A DNA stretch of 64,000 bases from Cohnella sp. AR92 (GTDB lineage: Bacteria > Bacillota > Bacilli > Paenibacillales > Paenibacillaceae). The notes beneath the pieces are model-generated. The model was not told the DNA's origin. It saw only the letters and a program-made list of their open reading frames with translations, and ran no database searches. Shown in pieces: positions 57,609 through 64,000 of the stretch. The stretch spans positions 124,001 through 188,000 of the forward strand of contig NZ_RZJR01000003.1 in the NCBI RefSeq assembly GCF_003990975.1. The letters run 5' to 3'. Numbering within the stretch: position 1 is the stretch's first letter; each line of letters opens with the position of its first letter. Position numbers and translations under genes: made by a program.

Positions 57609-57842
57609 ATGGACTCGAATCTGGAACAGGTCGTCGCCGTACGCAAGAACGGGGATGGGGATATCGTCGAGCTTCAACTCTCGTCCGGCACTGTCGTCGG
57701 TTACAAGGAAGCCCAGGCGATGGCCAAGCAAGGACAGATCGCCAACGTGAATGTGTTCCGAGGCCGGGACGGGGACGAACATCTTCGCTCCAACGCCGAC
57801 GGCATCAAGGAGAACAACCTGGATAATCTCCCCTCGTTCTAA
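57609..57842 (+). CDS. DUF3892 small protein
   Basis: A 77-residue soluble protein with the DUF3892 pattern: VVAVRKNGDGDIVELQLSSGTVVGYKEAQAMAKQGQIANVNVFRGRDGDEHLRSNADG. GGAGG lies 7 bp upstream of the ATG. The family is common in Bacillota and has no known function. It sits between the GH2 gene and the araA operators; no functional link is evident. Confidence 0.85.
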   Translation: MDSNLEQVVAVRKNGDGDIVELQLSSGTVVGYKEAQAMAKQGQIANVNVFRGRDGDEHLRSNADGIKENNLDNLPSF

Positions 57843-57857
57843 AGCTCTTCGGAAGAA

Positions 57858-57900
57858 GAACGCCTTCCTCTCCGCCGATATGGCGAAGGGGAAGGCGTTC
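57858..57900 (+). terminator. Hairpin after the DUF3892 gene
   Basis: An 11-bp perfect stem (57858-57868 with 57890-57900) with further GCC/GGC pairing inside. It is followed by CTGCTTCT, not a clean T-run, so it may be a weak terminator. Confidence 0.6.
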
Positions 57901-57935
57901 CTGCTTCTGGGAGGAAGACTTCAGGCTTGGGTATG

Positions 57936-58057
57936 TTGTAAGTACAAGTTGAATCCGATGTTGCAAGAATTTGAAGGGATTCAACAAAAACATAAGAGAA
58001 AACCTTGATCATTCAAGCATTAGGGAGTAAACTGAGAGTGCAATTATGTACGTACAA
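57936..58057 (+). promoter_or_regulatory. araA promoter with two AraR-type operators
   Basis: Operator one, TTGTAAGTACAA (57936-57947), and operator two, ATGTACGTACAA (58046-58057), each differ by one base from TTGTACGTACAA, the core of the Bacillus AraR box. The promoter between them is TTGATC (58005-58010) and TAAACT (58028-58033), 17 bp apart; operator two lies just after the start of transcription. The operators are 110 bp apart centre to centre, allowing looping as known for AraR. araR itself is not in the window. An 8-bp inverted repeat TTGAATCC/GGATTCAA (57949-57984) lies between. Confidence 0.8.
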
Positions 58058-58084
58058 GTTAATCTATTCTCAGGAGGCAACCCG

Positions 58085-59575
58085 ATGATTCAATTGAAAC
58101 CATATGAGTTCTGGTTCATTACCGGAAGCCAGCATCTGTACGGTCCCGAGACGCTAGATGAAGTGAATGCGCATTCAAGCGAGATCGCAAGCAGCTTGTC
58201 CGGCGATTCCGCCATCTCTTATCCGATCGTCTTCAAGCCTGTCGTGACGACTCCGGCCGAGATCCGGGCCATCCTGAACGCGGCGAACGCCGACGAGAAC
58301 TGCGCAGGGGTCATTACCTGGATGCACACGTTCTCCCCGGCCAAGATGTGGATCACGGGCTTGACCGAGCTTCGCAAGCCGCTGCTTCACCTGCATACGC
58401 AATACAATCGCGACATTCCATGGGATTCGATCGACATGGACTTCATGAATACGAACCAAGCCGCCCACGGCGACCGCGAGTACGGCTTTATCGGCGCCCG
58501 TCTCGGCATCTCCCGCAAGATCGTCGTCGGCCACTGGGAAGACGCATCGGTACGCGCGCGCATCGCCGAGTGGGAGCGCACGGCGGTCGCTTATAACGAG
58601 AGCCGCACGCTGAAGGTGTGCCGCTTCGGCGACAACATGCGCCAGGTTGCCGTAACCGAAGGCGACAAGGTAGAAGCGGAGATCAAGTTCGGCTGGTCCG
58701 TGAACACGTACGGCGTCGGCGACCTCGTGCAGTACGTGAACGCCGTAACCGAAGCGGAAGTCGAGAAGCTCTTGGGCGAGTATGCCGAGCAATACGAGAT
58801 CGTTGAAGCGGGACGTACGGCAGGACCGGTCCGCAGCGCGATCGCCTACCAAGCCCGCCTGGAGATCGCGATCAAGCGCTTCCTGGACGAAGGCGGCTTC
58901 ACGGCGTTCACGACGACGTTCGAAGACCTGCACGGCTTGGAACAGCTGCCGGGCCTGGCTTGCCAGCGCCTCATGGAACAAGGCTACGGCTTCGCGGGCG
59001 AAGGCGACTGGAAGACGGCCGCCCTGACTCGCCTGCTTAAGATCGTGGCCGGCGGCGTGCAAACTTCCTTCATGGAAGATTACACCTACCACTTCGAGCC
59101 GGGCAATGAGCTGGTGCTCGGGGCCCACATGCTGGAGATCTGCCCGACGATCGCGGAGACGAAGCCGCGCATCGAGGTTCATCCGCTCGGCATCGGCGGA
59201 AAGGCCGATCCTGCGCGTCTGGTGTTCAATGGCAAGGCGGGTTCCGCGATCAACGTGTCGGTCATCGACCTCGGCAATCGCTTCCGTCTCATCGTGAACG
59301 AAGTCCAAGGCGTCAAGGTGGAGAAGGACATGCCGAAGCTTCCGGTTGCCCGCGTGCTCTGGAAGCCGGAGCCTTCGCTTCATGAGGGAGCCGAAGCGTG
59401 GATTCTCGCCGGAGGAGCCCACCACACCGTTTATTCCCTGACGATCAAGACCGAGCAAATGCTCGACTTCGCCGAGCTGTTCAATATCGAAGCCGTCGTC
59501 ATCGACAAGGACACGAACATCCGTCAGCTCAAGAACGAGCTGCGCTTCGGCCAAGTCGCTTGGGCGCATCGGTAA
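58085..59575 (+). CDS. araA: L-arabinose isomerase
   Basis: A 496-residue enzyme converting L-arabinose to L-ribulose, first step of arabinose catabolism. It begins with the diagnostic YEFWFITGSQHLYGPETL and has GVITWMHTFSPAKMWITGL, the metal-site Glu and His regions (FTTTFEDLHGLEQLPG and GGAHHTVYS). The ATG at 58085 follows AGGAGG (58072-58077) by 7 bp; an in-frame ATG at 58046 would start inside the operator. No araB or araD follows before the terminator, so it is monocistronic here. Confidence 0.95.
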   Translation: MIQLKPYEFWFITGSQHLYGPETLDEVNAHSSEIASSLSGDSAISYPIVFKPVVTTPAEIRAILNAANADENCAGVITWMHTFSPAKMWITGLTELRKPLLHLHTQYNRDIPWDSIDMDFMNTNQAAHGDREYGFIGARLGISRKIVVGHWEDASVRARIAEWERTAVAYNESRTLKVCRFGDNMRQVAVTEGDKVEAEIKFGWSVNTYGVGDLVQYVNAVTEAEVEKLLGEYAEQYEIVEAGRTAGPVRSAIAYQARLEIAIKRFLDEGGFTAFTTTFEDLHGLEQLPGLACQRLMEQGYGFAGEGDWKTAALTRLLKIVAGGVQTSFMEDYTYHFEPGNELVLGAHMLEICPTIAETKPRIEVHPLGIGGKADPARLVFNGKAGSAINVSVIDLGNRFRLIVNEVQGVKVEKDMPKLPVARVLWKPEPSLHEGAEAWILAGGAHHTVYSLTIKTEQMLDFAELFNIEAVVIDKDTNIRQLKNELRFGQVAWAHR

Positions 59576-59587
59576 TCAACAACGCAA

Positions 59588-59640
59588 GCCCGCGTACAGG
59601 CCCGTTTCGACGATTCGAAACGGCCTCTCGCGGGTTTTTT
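59588..59640 (+). terminator. Intrinsic terminator after araA
   Basis: CCCGCG (59589-59594) pairs with CGCGGG (59629-59634), with an inner GTTTC/GAAAC stem, and is followed by TTTTTT. Confidence 0.88.
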
Positions 59641-59926
59641 ATTGCTAGCTAAAGAATTGCTAAATGACGAATCGTGTCGATTGAATCCGCGACGTCCTAG
59701 ATGACGACCGGGACAGCCTTCCGGCCTCCGGGTCAAGCTTCGAGACGCTGCGGAATTCCGTCATGCGACCGAAAGCGACAAACCATAGGTCCAATGTTGT
59801 GCGGCTCAAGTCTCCGATTCAATTTTATGACTGGTAGTCAGGACACTTTCGAATCGGATACTCCTTGTTATGATAGTTAACATAGCCCTTTAAGGGTCAT
59901 CTTTTCTATCAAAAGGAGGAGCACTA
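59641..59926. other. Intergenic stretch before the metalloprotease gene
   Basis: No gene is seen. Near its end are a short palindrome CCCTTTAAGGG (59886-59896) and the ribosome binding site AAAGGAGG (59913-59920). No confident promoter box was identified. Confidence 0.4.
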
Positions 59927-61993
59927 ATGGGTAAACGCAAGCTTTCTAGTTTGATTTTGTCGTTCGGCATGATCGCCGGCTTGCTGGCGCCGGCCGCGGC
60001 GAATGCGGCTCCGGCCAGCAAGGTCGTCAGTCCTGACGTTCTGGACGTCGGAGCGAAGCTAAGGGCCGATTCGCTGGACAGCGTAATCGAGGAAGGGCGC
60101 CTTGACCTGTCCGGCCTCAAGGCTTCGGCTTCCGCGCGTTCCCTGCGGAGCGCGGCGAGCTTGTCCCAAGCGGACGTCGGCACCGTCAAGCCGTGGCTGA
60201 CGAATAACGATGTTACCGGCCAGTACGCGCTGACCAACTTTACTCTTCGAGCCGTGGGCCAGAACGGGGAAGTGTGGGTGGCGAACAACCTCAGCTTCCC
60301 GAGCGGGGATCCTCGGAACAGCTCCGTTCAGATTACGGATGAGCAGGTAAAGTACTTGCTCAACGAATTCGAGACCCGCATTTACCCGAAGGAAATCGAG
60401 TATTTCGCGCCTCCTGCCGAACGCAAAGGGGAAGAGGGCTACAATGGCCTGTATAAGGACGACAGCGGGCGCGTCGTCATCCTGATCGACAACATCAAGG
60501 ATGCAAGCTTCTACGACTCGTCCTATCCAAGCTATATCGCGGGCTACTTCTCCCCGACGATCAGCGATTTCGCCGACCGCAACGTCATGACCATCGACGC
60601 TTACGATTGGCTGAACCGGACAGGGCCAAGCTCGAAGAAGCCCTATCTCTATGAAGGGGTGTTCGCTCACGAGTTCCAGCATCTGCTTCATCGGGATTCA
60701 GATCCGGCCGAAGAGAACTTCATCAACGAAGGCTTGTCCGACTTCGCTCAGTATATGGTCGGATATGGCCATTCCATCGACCACGTGAACTACTTCCTGT
60801 CGCATCTGAGGAACTCGCTCACCCTATGGGGCGACCAATCGGACCTGCAGATTCTCGCCGATTACGGCAATGCTTATCTGTTCGAGCTGTACCTGTACGA
60901 CCACTACGGGGAATCGTTCATCCAATCGTTGTTCCACAATCCCGCGACGGGCATCGCCGGAGTGGAGGACACGTTGGCGCAAGCCGGCATTCAGAAGACG
61001 TTCGCGCAGCTGTATGCCGATTACATGACGGCAATCGTTCTGGACGGAGGATACAAAGGCGATTCCTCTACTTATAAATTCAACTCGATCGACATCGCTC
61101 CCGACTATGCTTCCTCGATCCTGGCCGACAACTCGACTCCCGCATGGGGGACGGACTTCAAGATCATTACTCCGGACAAGAAGATCGACCATCTGTACTT
61201 CCAAGGGCTTGATTTCCTGCGGACCAAGTGGACGACGGCGAAGGATCCGGAGCGCGGAACGGTTCTCTGGGGCAACGAAGGCAACCTGGCGGACAACTTC
61301 CTGATCAAGGAGCTGGATCTGACCGGCCTGACGGCGCCCGAGATCAGCTTCGACACCAGCTACAACATCGAAGAGCAGTGGGACTATGGCGTCGTGCAGG
61401 TATCCGAAGATAACGGGCAGACGTGGACTTCCCTGGCCAACGAGGATACGAGAAGCGATCTGGACGCTAACGGCCATCCGAAGATCGCCGCGAATCTTCC
61501 GGGGTTCACGGGAAGCTCCGACGGATGGACCACGGAGACGTTCGATCTGTCCGCCTATGCCGGCAAGAAGGTGCTGCTCGGGTTCCGCTATTTGACGGAC
61601 TGGGGCTACAACGAGTCGGGCTGGTATTTGTCTAACCTGCGTCTTAACGGAAGCCTGATCGATCCGATGACCGACACCTCCGGCTTCAAGAGCCTGGAGC
61701 AGATTAGCGGTCAATACGTAGACTATCAGGTTCAGTTCGTCGGCTTCATGAAGAATTACGACAAGCAGAAGGGCAAAGGCAACGAGAATAAAGTCAAAGT
61801 CATCAAGCTTCCAAGCCTCATCAACATGTCCGAAGCGGATCGCATCGAGCTCGCCGATCTGCTCCACAGCTCGAATTACGAGCGCATCGTCATGATGACG
61901 ACCTACGCCGCGCCGGAAGGAACCAACGGCAGCGTTCCTTACGATTACGAAGTGGTGATGAAGGATACCGGCAAGAAAAACAAGAAAGACTAA
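59927..61993 (+). CDS. Secreted zinc metalloprotease, immune inhibitor A (M6)-like
   Basis: A 688-residue exported protease. A Sec signal (KRKLSSLILSFGMIAGLLAPAAANA) is followed by a propeptide and a catalytic domain with HEFQHLLH at residues 248-255 (HExxH), and the downstream NEGLSDFAQYM with a likely third metal ligand. C-terminal to it, NGQTWTSLANEDTR and an immune-inhibitor-type beta-sandwich (DLSAYAGKKVLLGFRYLTDWGYNESGWYLSNLRLNGSLI) are typical of M6 peptidases. The tail is basic. It probably degrades extracellular proteins. AAAGGAGG precedes the ATG. Distinction between M6 and the related M30 family is not certain. Confidence 0.85.
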   Translation: MGKRKLSSLILSFGMIAGLLAPAAANAAPASKVVSPDVLDVGAKLRADSLDSVIEEGRLDLSGLKASASARSLRSAASLSQADVGTVKPWLTNNDVTGQYALTNFTLRAVGQNGEVWVANNLSFPSGDPRNSSVQITDEQVKYLLNEFETRIYPKEIEYFAPPAERKGEEGYNGLYKDDSGRVVILIDNIKDASFYDSSYPSYIAGYFSPTISDFADRNVMTIDAYDWLNRTGPSSKKPYLYEGVFAHEFQHLLHRDSDPAEENFINEGLSDFAQYMVGYGHSIDHVNYFLSHLRNSLTLWGDQSDLQILADYGNAYLFELYLYDHYGESFIQSLFHNPATGIAGVEDTLAQAGIQKTFAQLYADYMTAIVLDGGYKGDSSTYKFNSIDIAPDYASSILADNSTPAWGTDFKIITPDKKIDHLYFQGLDFLRTKWTTAKDPERGTVLWGNEGNLADNFLIKELDLTGLTAPEISFDTSYNIEEQWDYGVVQVSEDNGQTWTSLANEDTRSDLDANGHPKIAANLPGFTGSSDGWTTETFDLSAYAGKKVLLGFRYLTDWGYNESGWYLSNLRLNGSLIDPMTDTSGFKSLEQISGQYVDYQVQFVGFMKNYDKQKGKGNENKVKVIKLPSLINMSEADRIELADLLHSSNYERIVMMTTYAAPEGTNGSVPYDYEVVMKDTGKKNKKD

Positions 61994-62056
61994 GCCGATA
62001 ACGGCAAAAAGAACGAACGCTAAGTCTCCATCCATCGTGCCGGATCCGAATCACGG

Positions 62057-62093
62057 GAGAAGCCGCTTAACCGCGGCTTCTCTTTTTTTTTTT
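62057..62093 (+). terminator. Strong intrinsic terminator after the metalloprotease
   Basis: A perfect 10-bp stem (62057-62066 with 62073-62082), 6-nt loop and a run of eleven T. Confidence 0.93.
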
Positions 62094-62214
62094 GGCGTGT
62101 CGCAGGGCAGGGTTCCTAAACTCATCCTTCCTCGTCTGCGCAGGCCGCCGCAAGCCCATACTGGGAAAAAGGACGATCGAGTCCTATTCCTATCTTAGGA
62201 GGGGCGCATAGCTT

Positions 62215-63162
62215 ATGAGCTTCAGCGACATGGCCGAGATCGAATGCGCGATCATCGGCGGCGGTCCGGCGGGACTTAGCGCGGCTCTCGTGCTGGGACG
62301 AGCGCGGAGACAGACGATTCTGTTCGACGGAGGCAGGCCTCGCAACCGGGTGACGAAGCATTCGCACGGTTACTTGACGCGGGACGGAATAACTCCGTCG
62401 GAGTTTCGCGCCATAGCCCATGCGGAGCTGCGCCATTACCCCTCCTTGACGCTCCGGCAGGATCTCGTCTCGTCAATCCGCCGAGAGAGCGATCGCTTCT
62501 TGCTCGCAACAAGCTCGGGCTTCGAATGCATCTCCCGCAAGGTCGTTCTCGCGACGGGGTTGCGAGAGTCGCTTCCGGCCGTCCCCGATGCCGCTTCCTT
62601 CTATGGTACGAGTCTGTTCAGCTGTCCGTATTGCGACGGGTACGAGATGAGGGATCGCCCTCTGGCCATCCTCTCGGACGATCCGTACAAAGCCGCCCAT
62701 ATGGCGCAAACGCTGTGCCAGTGGAGCCGGGACTTGCTCGTCTGCACGAACGGGCAATCCTTGGGCGATGATCTAAGGCGGTTCCTCGAACTTAATCGCA
62801 TCGCTTATGCGGAGAGCCGAATCGCCAAGCTTATCGGCTCGCAAGGGCGGCTGCGGGCGATCCGCTTCGAAGACGGCAGGGAATCCATCCGCACGGGAGG
62901 AATCGTCATCACGGAGTGGGAGCAAGCGGGTTCCTTGCATCTGGAGCTCGGCTGCAAGCTGACCGAATCGGGCGGGATCGAGACGGACGGAGCCCGGCGG
63001 ACGAGCGTCGAAGGGGTATTCGCCGCGGGAGATGCCGCCGTGATCGCTCCCGCCCAGCTGATCATCGCAGCCGCGGATGGAAGCCGCGCCGCGATCGGGG
63101 TGAATTCGGATCTGACCCACGAGAGCTTCCATCCTCCGATCCCGCATTTGACCAATCCGTGA
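62215..63162 (+). CDS. Thioredoxin-reductase-like FAD/NAD(P)-dependent oxidoreductase
   Basis: A 315-residue two-domain flavoprotein. The FAD-binding motif is ECAIIGGGPAGLSAALVLGRARR, the redox-active pair is C-P-Y-C at residues 137-140 (FSCPYCDGYEMRD), and the C-terminal FAD motif is VEGVFAAGDAA. It looks like the family of small thioredoxin/thiol reductases (YpdA/TrxB-like) but the NADPH-binding GxGxxA segment between is degenerate (LAILSDDPYKAAHMAQTL), so its reductant and partner are uncertain. RBS AGGAGGGG lies upstream of the ATG. Confidence 0.83.
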   Translation: MSFSDMAEIECAIIGGGPAGLSAALVLGRARRQTILFDGGRPRNRVTKHSHGYLTRDGITPSEFRAIAHAELRHYPSLTLRQDLVSSIRRESDRFLLATSSGFECISRKVVLATGLRESLPAVPDAASFYGTSLFSCPYCDGYEMRDRPLAILSDDPYKAAHMAQTLCQWSRDLLVCTNGQSLGDDLRRFLELNRIAYAESRIAKLIGSQGRLRAIRFEDGRESIRTGGIVITEWEQAGSLHLELGCKLTESGGIETDGARRTSVEGVFAAGDAAVIAPAQLIIAAADGSRAAIGVNSDLTHESFHPPIPHLTNP

Positions 63163-63164
63163 CC

Positions 63165-63207
63165 TGTGATCCAGATCACACCGCCGCCCTCGGCAGATCG
63201 TTATGAT
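63165..63207 (+). promoter_or_regulatory. Fnr/Crp-type activator box with -10 element
   Basis: TGTGATCCAGATCACA (63165-63180) is a perfect TGTGA-N6-TCACA palindrome. TATGAT (63202-63207) is a -10 box with no -35 box in front. With transcription starting near 63214 the palindrome centre lies at -41.5, the class II activator position used by Fnr and Crp proteins. Confidence 0.75.
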
Positions 63208-63300
63208 GGGAATAGCTGGAGCGGCCTTCCCGGCAATCTCCGGCATCGGCAACGGCAAAATCGCCATACCATCATACTATCGAGGCTTGGAGGCTGCGGC

Positions 63301-64000
63301 ATGGCTATCAGATTCGGCATCGTCAAGAAGCTCGTGCTTGGCATTACTATCGTTTCCATCATTACGTACGGGACAAGCGCATTCTGTTTATTGGTATTGC
63401 AGCAACGATTCAACGAGATCTCCCAACATTCGTTCGTCATGGTCACCTTGGCTCTCGGGATCCTTTGGACGTCCCTCTTCGGCTATCTTTTCGCCAAGTG
63501 GCTGTTAAAGCCGCTCCTGTCGCTGACGGCCGCCACGGAGCTTGCGGCAGAAGGAAAGCTGGGGGAGAAGGTCATGATTCGCAAGACGAACGACGAGCTG
63601 ACTCGGCTTAGCCTGTCTTTCGAACAGATGCAGACAAAGCTGGCGGAGATTATCCATGGCATACGCGAGCACTCCCAGATGACGAACGTTCACGTAGCGG
63701 AGCTTCAGAGCGCCATCGGAGAAGCGGCGGCGCAGATCGAACAGATCTCGCATCGGGCGGAGAAAATATCGGATGGAAGCGTCCGCCAATTCGCTTCGGC
63801 GGAAGCCATGCAGCATTCCGTGCGCGGGCTGTCGCAAGCTTCCCGCGAGTTGGACGAGCAAGCGATTAACGCGCGGACCAGGACGAGCCGAATGGTGGAA
63901 TCGATCCAAGAAAGCGAAGCGGTCTTCCAAACGATGGTCGTGCGGATGAACCATCTATCGGAGATGAATCAGGACGCGCTTGGAGCGGCCGGACGCCTGA
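63301..64000 (+). CDS. Methyl-accepting chemotaxis protein, 5' part (runs off the window)
   Basis: 233 codons are visible, open at the right edge. Two membrane helices (KLVLGITIVSIITYGTSAFCLLVL and FVMVTLALGILWTSLFGYLFA) are separated by only about 15 residues, so there is practically no extracellular sensor domain. A HAMP domain follows (KWLLKPLLSLTAATELAAEGKLGEKVMIRKTNDELTRLSLSFEQMQTKL), then the start of the coiled-coil signalling domain (EAAAQIEQISHRAEKISDGSVRQFASAEAMQHSV). This layout suggests sensing of an intracellular or membrane-borne signal. GGAGG lies 8 bp before the ATG. The Fnr-type promoter upstream suggests oxygen- or redox-dependent expression. Confidence 0.85.
   Translation, partial: MAIRFGIVKKLVLGITIVSIITYGTSAFCLLVLQQRFNEISQHSFVMVTLALGILWTSLFGYLFAKWLLKPLLSLTAATELAAEGKLGEKVMIRKTNDELTRLSLSFEQMQTKLAEIIHGIREHSQMTNVHVAELQSAIGEAAAQIEQISHRAEKISDGSVRQFASAEAMQHSVRGLSQASRELDEQAINARTRTSRMVESIQESEAVFQTMVVRMNHLSEMNQDALGAAGRL

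Noticed and set aside
58175..59569. A 464-codon minus-strand frame under araA
   Set aside because: Shadow of araA caused by codon bias; no start signal or known motif.

Overview
The window is 64 kb of high-GC, dense, low-redundancy chromosome from a Gram-positive member of the Bacillota, most likely a Paenibacillaceae species of the Cohnella/Paenibacillus type. The pointers are strong AGGAGG-type ribosome binding sites, sigma-A promoters of TTGACA/TATAAT form, frequent TTG and GTG starts, lipobox solute-binding proteins with Ser/Pro/Ala linkers, sugar ABC importers without their own ATPase, and Bacillus-style regulators (MhqR, AraR-type operators, CcpA-type cre, YtrA-type GntR). This assignment is an inference from gene content; there is no rRNA marker, and no tRNA, rRNA, IS element, phage gene or CRISPR array was seen.

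Layout. 0-1.2 kb: end of a sugar importer operon (AglG-like permease). 1.4-5.6 kb: MhqR-type electrophile/quinone response cluster (mhqR, mhqO, mhqD) with a convergent uracil permease and a nitroreductase. 5.7-8.6 kb: cardiolipin synthase, aldo/keto reductase and a solitary LytTR regulator with a cre-like site at its promoter. 8.9-14.5 kb: MacAB-like module (ATPase, lipoprotein adaptor, FtsX-type permease, second ATPase carrying a C-terminal AbrB-like domain). 14.5-17 kb: bacillithiol-transferase-like protein, a four-copy palindromic repeat island, adenosine deaminase, DUF1992. 17-23 kb: nucleoside hydrolase plus a BmpA-type nucleoside importer (nupNOPQ-like). 23-26 kb: MFS exporter with its autoregulated MarR repressor, and an RluA-family pseudouridine synthase. 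26-30.2 kb: YtrA-type GntR regulator with two ABC ATPase/permease pairs. 30.2-33.8 kb: aldo/keto reductase, lipoate ligase, and an ArsR-like regulator/small protein/ClpP paralogue operon. 33.9-37.6 kb: heterodimeric ABC exporter.

37.8-45 kb is the most unusual block: behind a leader RNA ending in an intrinsic terminator lie an argininosuccinate-lyase-like enzyme, a TIM-barrel metal hydrolase, a complete sugar-type importer (binding protein and two permeases) and a covalent-flavin amine oxidase of the monomeric sarcosine oxidase family. Together they read as uptake and breakdown of an N-substituted amino acid or similar amine conjugate; I do not know a described pathway with this set. 45-46.7 kb holds a Gly-rich lipoprotein and a 0.77 kb AT-rich stretch without a convincing gene.

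46.7-59.6 kb is a plant-glycan or oligosaccharide block: KDPG aldolase and KDG kinase, DinB and AraC regulator on the minus strand, then GH42 beta-galactosidase, GH95 alpha-L-fucosidase and GH2 beta-galactosidase in a row, a DUF3892 protein, and L-arabinose isomerase behind two AraR-type operators. None of the three glycosidases has a signal peptide, so they should act on imported oligosaccharides. The window closes with a secreted zinc metalloprotease, a thioredoxin-reductase-like flavoprotein, and the 5' part of a chemotaxis receptor preceded by a perfect Fnr/Crp-type box at -41.5 from the predicted transcription start.
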